Assembly (NCBI GenBank): GCA_944384815.1
Contig: CALWUW010000006.1
Span: 1-50,523 of the forward strand
Length of the DNA stretch: 50,523 nt
Direction of reading: 5' to 3'
Source of the DNA: an uncultured Clostridia bacterium
GTDB lineage: Bacteria; Bacillota; Clostridia; Oscillospirales; Acutalibacteraceae
Below the pieces are notes generated by a model. It was not told the origin of the DNA, searched no databases, and saw only the letters and a list, made by a program, of their open reading frames with translations. This document shows positions 35,973 to 44,688 of the stretch, piece by piece. How positions within the stretch are numbered: the first letter of the stretch is position 1; each line of letters opens with the position of its first letter. The translations under genes and the position numbers were made by a program.

Positions 35973-36001
35973 TTGAAAACACAGGACAACCATTGTATAA
36001 T
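35973..36001 (+). promoter_or_regulatory. Promoter of pgk
   Basis: TTGAAA (35973-35978) and a consensus TATAAT (35996-36001) are 17 bp apart, about 60 bp before the start. Confidence 0.8.
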
Positions 36002-36063
36002 GTGAATGGTTTAACAGTTTTACAGCAATGTGTCCGGATCAATAAACTGAAGGAGTGCTTTTT

Positions 36064-37260
36064 ATGAATTACCTCAATAAGAAAACCGTTGAAGACATTG
36101 ACGTAAGCGGTAAAAGAGTTCTTGTCCGCTGCGACTTCAACGTTCCCTTTGATGCGGAGGGCAACATCTCTGATCCCAAGCGGATCAACGAGGCCCTCAA
36201 AACCATCCGTTACCTGATCGATCACAAGGCGAAAGTGATCCTGTGCTCCCACCTGGGCCGTCCCAAGGGCGAATTCAACATGAAATATTCCCTGGCGCCT
36301 GTTGCCCAGTATCTCTCCAAGGCTTTGGGCCAGGAAGTGAAAATGGCTTCCGACGTAATCGGCGAAAGCGCAAAGAGCATTGCCGCTTCCTTGAAAGAGG
36401 GCGAAGTAGAGCTGATCGAGAACGTCCGCTTCCATAAAGAAGAAGAAAAGAACGATCCCGCTTTTGCCAAGGAGCTGGCTTCTCTGGCGGAGATCTATGT
36501 AAACGACGCTTTCGGCACCGCGCACCGCGCTCACGCTTCCACTGCCGGTGTTGCCGATTATCTCCCCGCTGTGTGCGGCTATCTGATCCAGAAGGAAATC
36601 ACCATTATGGGCGGCGCTCTTTCCAATCCCAAACGTCCCTTCGTGGCCATTTTGGGCGGCGCCAAGGTTTCCGACAAGATCGGCGTAATCACCAACCTGC
36701 TGGATAAAGTGGACACTCTGATCATCGGCGGCGGCATGGCTTACACCTTTATGAAGGCTCTGGGCTATTCCATCGGCACCTCCATCTGCGAGAACGATAA
36801 AGTGGATCTGGCCAAGGAAATGATGGCCAAAGCCAAGGAAAAGGGCGTTACCTTCCTGATTCCTGTGGATAATGTGGTCGCTACGGAATACGCTGCCGAC
36901 GCAGAACACAAGGTTGTAAATTCCGATACCATCCCCGACGGCTGGATGGGCCTGGACATCGGGCCCAAGACCTCCGCTATGTTCGCGGAAGCTCTGAAGG
37001 GCGCAGGCACCGTGGTTTGGAACGGGCCCATGGGCGTTTCCGAATGGGAAGCTTTCGCTAACGGCACCATCGCCGTGGCCAAGGCTGTGGCAGAAAGCGG
37101 CGCTATCTCCATCATCGGCGGCGGCGACTCTGCTGCGGCTGTTGAAAAGCTGGGCTATGCCGATAAGATGACTCACATCTCCACCGGCGGCGGCGCTTCT
37201 CTGGAATTCCTGGAGGGTCTGGAGCTGCCCGGCATTGCTTGCCTGAACGAAAAAGAATAA
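36064..37260 (+). CDS. pgk: Phosphoglycerate kinase
   Basis: Pgk transfers phosphate from 1,3-bisphosphoglycerate to ADP. The 398-residue form starts at 36064 ([14 protein letters not shown]), 8 bp after AAGGAG. Marks are [35 protein letters not shown], the nucleotide loop region and [13 protein letters not shown]. Codon use is strongly biased. It begins the glycolytic cluster but is followed by a clear terminator, so the downstream sulfatase and tpiA genes would need read-through or their own promoter. Confidence 0.98.
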   Translation: MNYLNKKTVEDIDVSGKRVLVRCDFNVPFDAEGNISDPKRINEALKTIRYLIDHKAKVILCSHLGRPKGEFNMKYSLAPVAQYLSKALGQEVKMASDVIGESAKSIAASLKEGEVELIENVRFHKEEEKNDPAFAKELASLAEIYVNDAFGTAHRAHASTAGVADYLPAVCGYLIQKEITIMGGALSNPKRPFVAILGGAKVSDKIGVITNLLDKVDTLIIGGGMAYTFMKALGYSIGTSICENDKVDLAKEMMAKAKEKGVTFLIPVDNVVATEYAADAEHKVVNSDTIPDGWMGLDIGPKTSAMFAEALKGAGTVVWNGPMGVSEWEAFANGTIAVAKAVAESGAISIIGGGDSAAAVEKLGYADKMTHISTGGGASLEFLEGLELPGIACLNEKE

Positions 37261-37290
37261 GATTCCATTTGCTGGCGAACCGCCGGTGCA

Positions 37291-37322
37291 GGGGGCGGAA
37301 GGGAAATTCCGCCCCCTTTTCT
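37291..37322 (+). terminator. Terminator of pgk
   Basis: GGGGGCGGAA (37291-37300) pairs with TTCCGCCCCC (37307-37316), followed by TTTTCTT. Confidence 0.88.
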
Positions 37323-37339
37323 TGTCTTATAGCGTACTC

Positions 37340-37400
37340 CCCGTCGGCCGCAGGCTGCAGGCCACAGGCACAAGCCGCAAGCCGTCAACTCCATAGCTGT
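37340..37400. repeat. GCAGGC/CACAGGC/AAGCCG degenerate repeat spacer
   Basis: Short words (GGCCGCAGGCTGCAGGCCACAGG, then CACAAGCCGCAAGCCG) repeat with a period of about 7-8 bp between the pgk terminator and the sulfatase gene. The rest of the 37323-37548 stretch shows no convincing promoter. Confidence 0.55.
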
Positions 37401-37548
37401 GTTAAGAATTCTACCGCACCATTCCACCTGCCCTCGGCATAGGCCCCACAGGGCGCAAAATCCCGGGGCATACTATCCGGCAGAACGCATAGGATTCCCT
37501 TTTGAAGTTTTCCTTTTTATGCTTCTGCCAAAAAGGAGAGGAACCTGC

Positions 37549-39150
37549 ATGGAAACCGCTAAAAGACCCAACATTGTTCTTTTGCTGGCCGACGACATGG
37601 GCTTTTCCGACATTGGCTGCTTTGGCTCGGAGATCTCTACCCCGAACCTGGACGCCATGGCAGAAAACGGCGTCCGCTATACCCATATGTACAACAACGC
37701 CCGGTGCTGCCCCAGCCGGGCCTCCCTGCTGACAGGGCTCTATCCCCATCAGGCAGGGATCGGCCTAATGGTAGGCGGCAATGCGCCGGTGAAGGAATAC
37801 CAGGGCTACCTGAACCAGGAGTGTATCACCCTGGCGGAAGCCGTCAAGCCCGCCGGGTATCAAACAGGCATGGTGGGAAAATGGCATGTAGGCGGCGCTT
37901 ACGGCCGGGACCGGGCCGCTTTGGAAAAAGCCGGAAAAGAAGGCTACCCCACTCCTATGCAGCGGGGCTTTGACTATTTTTACGGCACCTTGGAAGGGGC
38001 AGGAAACTACTATAATCCCCTGACGCTGATGGAAAACGGAAAATGGATCGACATCAAGCCGGAAGACGATTTTTACTATACGGAGAAAATCGGGGAAAAG
38101 GCTTGTGAAGCCATGGAACGCTTCCATGAAAAGGGCGACCCCTTCTTCCTGTATGTAGCCTTTAACGCGCCTCACTGGCCTCTCCACGCCAGAGAGAAGG
38201 ACATTGCCAAATATGAAGGTCGCTATCTTTGCGGCTGGGACGAGATCCGGCAGCGGCGCTACCAAAAGCAGCTGCAGGAAGGCATCGTGGAAGACATTTG
38301 GGACGTTTCTCCCAGGGACGCGGAAGCCCCCGCCTGGGACACCGTGAAGGACAAAGAGTGGGAGGACATCAAAATGGCGGTGTATGCCGCGCAGATCGAC
38401 GCCATGGATCAGGCCATCGGCACCATTCAGGAAAAGCTTCGCCAGCTGCAGATCGCCGATGACACCCTGGTGATTTTCCTTTCCGACAACGGCGCCTGCG
38501 AGGAGGTGCTGCCTTCTCAGGGCTGGATCCGGAATTACGCTTCCGATTACACCCTGCAGGGAGAGGAAGTGGAAGTAGGGAATCAGTCCCGCAGACGGCC
38601 GGGAAAAGAAGATACCTATATGAGCTACGGCCGCCCCTGGGCCAATGCCAGCAACACCCCCTTCCGGCTGTTCAAGCACTGGATCCACGAAGGCGGGATC
38701 TCCACCCCCTGCGTGGTGCAGTGGAAAAACGGCGTAAAGGATCCGGGGCGCATCGTATCCGCTCCCATGCACTTTATCGACCTGATGCCCACCGTGCTGG
38801 AACTGGCCGGGGCAGACTATCCCAAAGAAGGGAAAAACGGCCCCCTGCATCCCTTGCCGGGAGAAAGCATGGCACAAAGCCTTCGGGATAACACCTGGCA
38901 GCGCAGCCGCCCCATTTTCTGGGAACACGAAGGCAACTGCGGCGTGCGCCTGGGGAAATGCAAGCTGGTCCGGGAATATCCCAAGGATTTCGAGCTGTAC
39001 GACATGGAAAAGGATCGCACGGAGCTTCACGATCTTTCCCAAACCCTTCCGGAGATCCGGCAGGAGCTGATCGGGCTGTATACCCAGTGGCAGAAGGAAA
39101 CTGGCGTGCTGGACTGGGACGAATTCCAGGCGCTGTGCCGGAACAACTGA
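37549..39150 (+). CDS. Sulfatase (arylsulfatase, type I Cys-type)
   Basis: The 533-residue form starts at 37549 (METAKRPNIVLLLADDMG), 8 bp after AAGGAGAGG. It has no signal peptide, so it appears cytosolic. The opening metal-binding LADDMGFSDIGCFG and the formylglycine motif C53-C-P-S-R57 with ASLLTG make it a cysteine-type sulfatase; C53 must be converted to formylglycine by a maturase, and none is encoded in the window. Metal residues return in VIFLSDNGACEE. It is likely to release sulfate from aryl or carbohydrate sulfate esters of host or diet. It sits between pgk and tpiA, with no terminator before tpiA. Confidence 0.93.
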   Translation: METAKRPNIVLLLADDMGFSDIGCFGSEISTPNLDAMAENGVRYTHMYNNARCCPSRASLLTGLYPHQAGIGLMVGGNAPVKEYQGYLNQECITLAEAVKPAGYQTGMVGKWHVGGAYGRDRAALEKAGKEGYPTPMQRGFDYFYGTLEGAGNYYNPLTLMENGKWIDIKPEDDFYYTEKIGEKACEAMERFHEKGDPFFLYVAFNAPHWPLHAREKDIAKYEGRYLCGWDEIRQRRYQKQLQEGIVEDIWDVSPRDAEAPAWDTVKDKEWEDIKMAVYAAQIDAMDQAIGTIQEKLRQLQIADDTLVIFLSDNGACEEVLPSQGWIRNYASDYTLQGEEVEVGNQSRRRPGKEDTYMSYGRPWANASNTPFRLFKHWIHEGGISTPCVVQWKNGVKDPGRIVSAPMHFIDLMPTVLELAGADYPKEGKNGPLHPLPGESMAQSLRDNTWQRSRPIFWEHEGNCGVRLGKCKLVREYPKDFELYDMEKDRTELHDLSQTLPEIRQELIGLYTQWQKETGVLDWDEFQALCRNN

Positions 39151-39154
39151 TCCT

Positions 39155-39195
39155 TTCTATATTTCTTTGTTATCTTGTTACCTTGTTATCTATTA
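39155..39195. repeat. TTGTTATC tandem words before tpiA
   Basis: The 73-bp spacer from the sulfatase to tpiA includes TTGTTATC, TTGTTACC and TTGTTATC in a row (39167-39190), a period of 8. No terminator is seen, so tpiA may be co-transcribed with the sulfatase gene. Confidence 0.6.
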
Positions 39196-39223
39196 CATTC
39201 ACCATAAAAGGAGAACGAATACC

Positions 39224-39991
39224 ATGAACAAAACTCTTCGTAAAGCCGTTATTGCCGGCAACTGGAAAATGAACAAAACCCCCGCGGAGGCCAAAGAGCT
39301 TCTGGAAGCCATTGCCCCGCTGGTGAAGGATGCGGACTGCGACGTTGTAGCCTGTGTTCCTTATGTGGATCTTTCCGTGGCTCTGGAAACCACTGCCGGA
39401 AGCAATATCCGCATCGGCGCGGAAAACTGCCACTGGGAAGCCTCCGGCGCCTATACCGGAGAAATCTCCGCTCCCATGCTGAAGGCGGTTGGGGTGGATT
39501 ATGTAATCATCGGCCACAGCGAGCGGCGCACCTATTTCGGGGAAACGGATGTAACCGTTAACAAGCGGGTTCGCGCGGCTCTGGACAACGGCCTCACCGT
39601 GATCCTCTGCGTAGGGGAATACCTGGAGCAGAGAGAGCAGGGCATCACCGACGAGATCGTCGCCATGCAGACAAAAGTGGCTTTGCAGGGTGTTTCCGAA
39701 GCAGAGCTGAAGCGGATCATCGTTGCCTACGAGCCTGTTTGGGCCATCGGCACCGGAAAGACCGCTACGGCAGAGCAGGCCAATGAAGTCTGCGCCATGA
39801 TCCGCCGCACCGTAGCCGGGCTCTATAACGCTCAGGCAGCGGATGGGCTTACCATTCAGTACGGCGGCTCCATGAACGCCAAAAACGCCGAAGAACTGCT
39901 GGATCAGCCGGACGTGGACGGCGGGCTCATCGGCGGCGCTTCCCTGAAGCCCGAGGATTTTGCCGCCATCGTAAAGGCAGCTTCCCGCTAA
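39224..39991 (+). CDS. tpiA: Triose-phosphate isomerase
   Basis: TpiA interconverts dihydroxyacetone phosphate and glyceraldehyde-3-phosphate. The 255-residue form starts at 39224 (MNKTLRKAVIAGNWKMNKT) after AAGGAGA. The catalytic lysine is in GNWKMN, the histidine in YVIIGHSERRTYFGE, the glutamate in VAYEPVWAIGTGKTAT, and the phosphate loop in YGGSMNAKNAEELL. It belongs to the plus-strand glycolytic cluster and is probably transcribed with the sulfatase and gpmI genes. Confidence 0.98.
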   Translation: MNKTLRKAVIAGNWKMNKTPAEAKELLEAIAPLVKDADCDVVACVPYVDLSVALETTAGSNIRIGAENCHWEASGAYTGEISAPMLKAVGVDYVIIGHSERRTYFGETDVTVNKRVRAALDNGLTVILCVGEYLEQREQGITDEIVAMQTKVALQGVSEAELKRIIVAYEPVWAIGTGKTATAEQANEVCAMIRRTVAGLYNAQAADGLTIQYGGSMNAKNAEELLDQPDVDGGLIGGASLKPEDFAAIVKAASR

Positions 39992-40032
39992 AAAATTATA
40001 GAAGCCAGATACCCGGAAAATTGCTTCCGGGC

Positions 40033-40100
40033 TCTCCCGGCTGCTTTTCCCCTGCTTTTGCCAAAAACGGCAAAGCAGGAAGGGAAGAAGCCTGGGAAAG
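40033..40100. other. Long imperfect hairpin between tpiA and gpmI
   Basis: A 24-nt arm (40039-40062, GGCTGCTTTTCC then CCTGCTTTTGCC) pairs almost throughout with 40069-40092 (GGCAAAGCAGG then AAGGGAAGAAGCC) across a 6-nt loop, and the stem extends outward through CTCCCGG/CCTGGGA. A smaller hairpin CCCGGAA/TTCCGGG lies just before (about 40013-40031). No U-run follows, so it looks like an RNA processing or stability element, not a terminator. Confidence 0.6.
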
Positions 40101-40127
40101 CCGCCCGGCGCAAAAGCGCACCATGGG

Positions 40128-40262
40128 CAGCAACCGGCAGCAACCGGCAAATGGCAAACAGTAAATCATAAATCGTAAATTGTACGCATACGGTACACGG
40201 CACACCGTACACAGTACACCGCATATCGTATGCCGTATGCCGTATGTCTTACACAGATAACA
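40128..40262. repeat. Degenerate repeat spacer before gpmI
   Basis: The spacer passes through several word families: GGCAGCAACC x2, GGCAAATGGCAAACAG, TAAATCATAAATCGTAAATTG, then ACGGTACACGGCACACCGTACACAG-like words (shown in short form) and GTATGCC / GTATGCC / GTATGTC. It ends at the gpmI ribosome site. Total length is about 135 bp. Confidence 0.7.
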
Positions 40263-40281
40263 AAAGGAGAACGAAAATTTT

Positions 40282-41796
40282 ATGGCTAAAAAACCTTTGC
40301 TTCTTATGATTTTGGACGGCTTCGGCATGGCAGGGCCGGAAGGCAATGCAATCCAGGCCGCCAATAAACCCAACCTGGACCGCTTGTTCCGGGAAAATCC
40401 CCTGGTGCAGATCGGCGCCTCCGGCATGGACGTAGGCCTTCCGGACGGACAGATGGGCAACAGTGAGGTAGGGCATACCAATATCGGCGCCGGACGGATC
40501 GTATATCAGGAACTGACCCGCATCACCAAATCCATTCAGGACAAAAGCTTTTTCCAGAACGAAGCGCTGTTGAACGCTATGAACAGCGCCGCGGAAAAGG
40601 GCACTTCCCTGCATCTTATCGGTCTGCTTTCCGACGGCGGCGTGCACAGCCACAACACCCATCTCTACGCTTTGGTGGAAATGGCCAAGGCGTGCGGCGT
40701 GAAAAACATTTATATCCATGCTCTGCTGGACGGGCGGGACGTTCCCCCCTCTTCCGGACGGGATTTTGTGGCCGCCTGCCAGGAAAAGCTGCAAGAGATC
40801 GGCGCCGGCTCCATTGCCACAGTCATGGGCCGCTACTATGCTATGGACCGGGATAACCGCTGGGATCGGGTGGAAAAAGCTTATGCCGCCATGGTATACG
40901 GCCAGGGCGTTATGGCGGAAAACGCTGTAAAAGCTGTGGAGGATTCCTACGCGGAAGATGTAACGGATGAATTTGTGGTTCCCGCTGTGTGCGATCCCAA
41001 AGGCACCATCGGCCCCGACGACTCCGTGGTGTTCTTCAATTTCCGGCCGGATCGGGCCAGAGAGATCACCCGCACCTTTGTGGATCCGCAGTTTGACGGT
41101 TTCCAGCGGAAAAAGGGCTTCTTCCCCCTGCAGTATGTGTGCATGACCCAGTATGACGCCACTATGCCCAATGTAGAGGTGGCCTTCAAGCCCCAGTCCC
41201 TGACCAACACTCTGGGCGAATACATTTCCCAGAAAGGGCTGCGGCAGCTGCGGATTGCCGAAACCGAGAAGTACGCCCATGTAACCTTCTTCTTTAACGG
41301 CGGCGTAGAAAAGCAGTACCAGGGAGAAGATCGGATCCTGGTGAAATCCCCCAAAGTGGCTACCTATGACCTGAAGCCGGAAATGAGCGCTTACGAGGTA
41401 ACGGATAAGCTGGAAGAGGCCATTGCCTCCGACGCTTACGATGTGATCATCCTGAACTATGCCAACTGCGACATGGTAGGCCATACCGGCGTATTTGACG
41501 CCGCCAAGGCCGCTGTGGAAGCGGTGGATGCCTGCGTGGGCAGAATCACAGAAGCGGTTGCCCAGAAGGGCGGCGTTTGCCTGATCACTGCCGACCACGG
41601 CAACGCGGACAAAATGTTTGAGGAGGACGGTTCTCCCTTTACCGCCCACACCACCAACCCCGTTCCCTTCTGCGTAGTGGGCTACCCCTGCAAGCTGCGG
41701 GAGGGTGGCGTCCTGGCGGACATTGCCCCCACCATGCTGAAGATCCTGGGGCTTCCCCAGCCGGAAGAAATGACGGGAAAGAGCATCATCGAGTAA
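40282..41796 (+). CDS. gpmI: 2,3-bisphosphoglycerate-independent phosphoglycerate mutase
   Basis: GpmI converts 3-phosphoglycerate to 2-phosphoglycerate through a phosphoserine, with Mn2+, and is a member of the alkaline phosphatase superfamily. The 504 residues are full length. The metal site begins LLLMILDGFGM; the phosphorylated serine is S61 in GQMGNSEVGHTN; HLIGLLSDGGVHSH, GRDVPPSSG, NFRPDRARE and CLITADHGNADKMF complete the active site. AAAAGGAGA precedes the start. It closes the pgk-sulfatase-tpiA-gpmI cluster and ends at a strong terminator. No eno gene follows in the window. Confidence 0.98.
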   Translation: MAKKPLLLMILDGFGMAGPEGNAIQAANKPNLDRLFRENPLVQIGASGMDVGLPDGQMGNSEVGHTNIGAGRIVYQELTRITKSIQDKSFFQNEALLNAMNSAAEKGTSLHLIGLLSDGGVHSHNTHLYALVEMAKACGVKNIYIHALLDGRDVPPSSGRDFVAACQEKLQEIGAGSIATVMGRYYAMDRDNRWDRVEKAYAAMVYGQGVMAENAVKAVEDSYAEDVTDEFVVPAVCDPKGTIGPDDSVVFFNFRPDRAREITRTFVDPQFDGFQRKKGFFPLQYVCMTQYDATMPNVEVAFKPQSLTNTLGEYISQKGLRQLRIAETEKYAHVTFFFNGGVEKQYQGEDRILVKSPKVATYDLKPEMSAYEVTDKLEEAIASDAYDVIILNYANCDMVGHTGVFDAAKAAVEAVDACVGRITEAVAQKGGVCLITADHGNADKMFEEDGSPFTAHTTNPVPFCVVGYPCKLREGGVLADIAPTMLKILGLPQPEEMTGKSIIE

Positions 41797-41851
41797 AAAT
41801 CCGGATTTCTTGTAATTTCCCAAATCGTTGGCTGAAATCAAAAAAGCAGAA

Positions 41852-41884
41852 AAGCAGGGCCGCTTGCCGCGGCTCTGCTTTTTT
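41852..41884 (+). terminator. Terminator of gpmI
   Basis: AAGCAGGGCCGC (41852-41863) pairs with GCGGCTCTGCTT (41869-41880) with one mismatch, followed by TTTT. Confidence 0.88.
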
Positions 41885-41968
41885 GCCGGAATTTGCCTTT
41901 TCTTCCGTTGGTTTTTCCAGCTTAAATCTTACAAAATCATTAAAATTATAACAATCCCGTTGGTTTCA

Positions 41969-41997
41969 TTGAAATGAAAAAAGAACCATGCTACAAT
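41969..41997 (+). promoter_or_regulatory. Promoter of the peptide-binding lipoprotein gene
   Basis: TTGAAA (41969-41974) and TACAAT (41992-41997) are 17 bp apart, leaving a long leader of about 170 nt. Confidence 0.75.
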
Positions 41998-42014
41998 ATT
42001 TTTAAAGGTTTACA

Positions 42015-42046
42015 GAAAGGAAAATTCCAAAAAGAATTTTCCTTTC
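42015..42046 (+). promoter_or_regulatory. 13-bp perfect hairpin in the lipoprotein gene leader
   Basis: GAAAGGAAAATTC (42015-42027) and GAATTTTCCTTTC (42034-42046) are exact complements with a 6-nt loop CAAAAA, about 15 nt from the expected transcript start. It has no terminator U-run, so it is more likely a 5' stabilising or regulatory hairpin, or an operator at the DNA level. Confidence 0.6.
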
Positions 42047-42172
42047 CGCATAAAAGAAAGATTTTTCCCCTATTCTATAGAAAGTCCGGATATTTCCATT
42101 GTGCTGAATTTTTTTCTTTGGAAACTTTCTCAAAATTTCCGGGCGGCAACATATAAAAGGAGTATTGCAGAT

Positions 42173-43840
42173 ATGAGATCCTGCCATCCCATAAAAGTTC
42201 ATACGGTACAGACGGGTATTTTATACCGGTTTTTATACCGGCTCCTATGTCTGCTTTTATGTTTGCTTTTGGGCGTTCTGCTTCTTACAGCCGGAGGATG
42301 CTCTTCCTCCGGTTCCTCCAAAGGAGGGGACAGCTTCCGCTGGAGCCTTTCCGGGGAACCCAAAACGCTGGATCCTCAAATTGCCCAGGGAGAGGACGCT
42401 TTTACGGTGATCCTGGCTCTGTATGAGGGGCTGACCCGGATCTCTCCGAAGGGAGAGGCGCTGCCCGGGGTGGCGGAACGATGGGAACACAACGAAAGCT
42501 ATACGGAGTGGACCTTTTACCTTCGGGAGGACGCCGTGTGGTCCGACAGCGATCGCACCCCGGTAACCGCAGAAGATTTTGCCTTTGCTTTCACCCGGGC
42601 GCTGGATCCCGCCACCGGCTCCAACACCTGCACGCCTTTATACTGCATTCAAAACGCCAGAAAGGTCCGGGAAGGTGAACTGCCGACAACGGAGCTGGGA
42701 ATCCAGGTCGTGGATTCCAAAACCATTCGATTTAACCTGGAAACCTCCTGTGAATCCTTTCCTCTTCTTACCGCCCTGCCGGTAACGATGCCCTGCAACC
42801 AGGAATTTTTTGATTCCACCTCCGGCCGGTACGGTCTGGAAAAGAAGCAGCTTCTGGGCAATGGCCCCTTTGTTATTGACGGAGCGTACGGCTGGGAGGC
42901 CGGAAAACACATCAATGTAAAAACTTCCTCCACATACAAAGGGGAATCTTCTCCCCTTCCTTCGGATATTTCCTTTGTCTTTACGGAAAAAGAGGCGGAT
43001 GTTTCCGATCCGCTGAAAGCGCTTACCTCCGGCACGGTAGATGCCATCGCCCTGGGCACTCTGCAGGCACAAAAGGCACAGGAAGCCGGGTGCACCATCG
43101 TTCAAATGGAGGACACCACCTGGGGGCTACGCTTTAACCCCCAGCATGAAGCTTTAAAGAATCTTTCCCTGCGGAAATTTTTTGCAGGTGCGCTGGATCT
43201 CAAAACCCTGGCGCAAAACCCGTATCTGCCTCTGGGCGCCAATACGGCCCAGGGGGTGATCCCTCCCTGCGTTACTCTGGGGGGAGAATCCTACCGGCAG
43301 CAAGCCGGCTCCATTTCCCTGCCTGCCCCCTTCTCCCAGCAAGAGCTTACTTCCCTTCTGGCACAAGGGCTTTCGGAGCTTTCTCTCTCAGAACCTCCGG
43401 TGTTCACCGTTTTATGCCCGGAGGATGAAGAAGTGAAAACCATGGTAAATGAAATGCTGAAAGTTTGGAATCAGCACACCGGCCTGTATTACAACATGGA
43501 GCCTCTTCCCCGGGAAGAATTGGAAAGCCGGGTGGCCTCCGGGGATTACGCGGCAGCTGTGTGCTGTCTTTCTCCGGAAGCGGACGGCCCCTATGCTTCT
43601 CTTGCTCAATTGGAAGGTGTTTCCGACGCCTACAACCAGATTTTGTCCCAGCTGTTTTTGGCGGATGAAACAACAAGCTTAAATCTGGCGAAGCAGGGAG
43701 AAACCCTTCTGGTAGACCAGTATCTTTTTCTCCCGCTGTATACGGAAAGCCGCTATTACGGCATGGGCCAGGGCGTTTCGGGGATCTATTTTTCTCCTTA
43801 CGGCGGGGGAGTGGATTTCTTTTTCGCCTATAAAGACTAA
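42173..43840 (+). CDS. ABC transporter peptide-binding lipoprotein (SBP family 5, OppA-like)
   Basis: The 555-residue form starts at 42173 (MRSCHPIKV), 10 bp after AAGGAG. The signal peptide is long: basic residues, a leucine-rich core and a lipobox ending LLTAGGC near residue 44, so the mature protein is a lipoprotein on the outer face of the membrane. The SBP_bac_5 pattern is clear: FRWSLSGEPKTLDPQIAQ, LYEGLTRISPKGEALPGVAERWE, WTFYLREDAVWSD, VTAEDFAFAFTRALDP. The family binds oligopeptides (or nickel) for ABC import. No permease or ATPase genes flank it, so it is an orphan that presumably serves a transporter encoded elsewhere. Confidence 0.93.
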   Translation: MRSCHPIKVHTVQTGILYRFLYRLLCLLLCLLLGVLLLTAGGCSSSGSSKGGDSFRWSLSGEPKTLDPQIAQGEDAFTVILALYEGLTRISPKGEALPGVAERWEHNESYTEWTFYLREDAVWSDSDRTPVTAEDFAFAFTRALDPATGSNTCTPLYCIQNARKVREGELPTTELGIQVVDSKTIRFNLETSCESFPLLTALPVTMPCNQEFFDSTSGRYGLEKKQLLGNGPFVIDGAYGWEAGKHINVKTSSTYKGESSPLPSDISFVFTEKEADVSDPLKALTSGTVDAIALGTLQAQKAQEAGCTIVQMEDTTWGLRFNPQHEALKNLSLRKFFAGALDLKTLAQNPYLPLGANTAQGVIPPCVTLGGESYRQQAGSISLPAPFSQQELTSLLAQGLSELSLSEPPVFTVLCPEDEEVKTMVNEMLKVWNQHTGLYYNMEPLPREELESRVASGDYAAAVCCLSPEADGPYASLAQLEGVSDAYNQILSQLFLADETTSLNLAKQGETLLVDQYLFLPLYTESRYYGMGQGVSGIYFSPYGGGVDFFFAYKD

Positions 43841-43949
43841 TTTGCCGCTGGAACTGTAAAACCGGAAGCCGCTTCTTGGCCTTTTCAAAAGGAAGGGGGA
43901 TAAAAGCCCCGTGAAACGACAGTGCCTATCATTTTTATCCATAAAGGGA

Positions 43950-43986
43950 AAGCACAGCAGGAAAATCTCCTTGCTGTGCTTTTTTG
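43950..43986 (+). terminator. Terminator of the lipoprotein gene
   Basis: AGCACAGCA (43951-43959) pairs with TGCTGTGCT (43972-43980), followed by TTTTT, about 110 bp after the stop. Confidence 0.85.
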
Positions 43987-44225
43987 TGCTTTCTTATTCA
44001 GAAGAGCTGCTGGGCTATGCAGAACGGCGTGAAGCCATAGGAAGATGGGGAGCATCTTTCATACAAGGGAAAATTGTTTTTCTTGTTTCCCTGGGCTATT
44101 TCCGGCAATTCCACGGCATTCGGGAAGGCACCATCATTGCCGCCTTTGGCGTGGGAAAAATTCTGAGTTTATATGATCCGCTGAAGCCGTCCCTTCTCCG
44201 TTTCCTGCGCAAATCGGAAGCTTAA
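43986..44225 (+). pseudogene. C-terminal remnant of a YczE/YitT-like membrane protein
   Basis: The open frame runs through the preceding terminator, so its 5' part cannot be a real gene start. Its last 55 residues, GKIVFLVSLGYFRQFHGIREGT then IIAAFGVGKILSLYD, resemble the end of YczE/YyaS-type membrane proteins, whose last helix carries G[IV]xxGTxxxALxxG. The expected four preceding membrane helices (about 150 residues) are missing. It is probably a deletion remnant at the edge of the right-hand accessory region. The family match is from a short motif. Confidence 0.45.
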
Positions 44226-44485
44226 ATATTTCTTGGAGCCCCCTACGAAACGATGGTTTTGCGGGGGGCTTAATTATGGAGGCAGAAGAATCGTTACAGG
44301 CCAATAGGAATAACTACAACGCACATAGAGTCTTATATTTTTCTAAGATAACATTTGTATTCTCTGCTAAATTCCTACTGCCATCCAATCTGAGAACTTG
44401 GCACGATAAAGAATCCGCCCATTTTTCGTGAACAGCCCTACTGGCAGAGCCTCTCCCATAATCATAACCAGCGATAGGGAGGAAT

Positions 44486-44602
44486 AAAAAGCAAATACAG
44501 GAATATATCAAGAGGCAGCTTGAGGAAGATCAGATTGCAGATCAAATGAGCCTCAAAGAGTTTATTGACCCGTTTACGGGTAGCAAGAATACCAAGGCAT
44601 AA
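44486..44602 (+). pseudogene. Short coding-like fragment of unknown origin
   Basis: A 38-codon stretch reads KKQIQEYIKRQLEEDQIADQ then MSLKEFIDPFTGSKNTKA and stop. Composition and regular amphipathic pattern look coding, and GGGAGG lies just before, but there is no ATG, GTG or TTG in place. On the opposite strand, next to it (about 44464-44367), another short coding-like tract begins MIMGEALPVGLFTKNG. The gene-free stretch 44230-44880 thus looks like a patchwork of fragments, followed by the palindromes listed separately. I do not recognise either parent gene. Confidence 0.35.
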
Positions 44603-44604
44603 GA

Positions 44605-44677
44605 AACGCCCCTTAAGGGGCCGCCATGAGTCAGCAATGCAGTTGGCCAACCCATTCGTGGCCCCTTAAGGGGCGTT
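44605..44677. repeat. 18-bp inverted repeat pair, each arm itself a palindrome
   Basis: AACGCCCCTTAAGGGGCC (44605-44622) and GGCCCCTTAAGGGGCGTT (44660-44677) are exact reverse complements, 37 bp apart. Each contains the 14-bp palindrome GCCCCTTAAGGGGC. The 73-bp unit has the form of a tiny inverted-repeat element. Confidence 0.8.
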
Positions 44678-44688
44678 GTCCGTATTAT

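Noticed and set aside
35902-37176. Minus-strand open frame of 420 codons opposite pgk.
   Set aside because: Antisense artefact of strong codon bias in pgk; Gly/His/Gln-rich and featureless.
40249-41841. Minus-strand open frame of 530 codons opposite gpmI.
   Set aside because: Same reason: mirror frame of a highly biased glycolytic gene.
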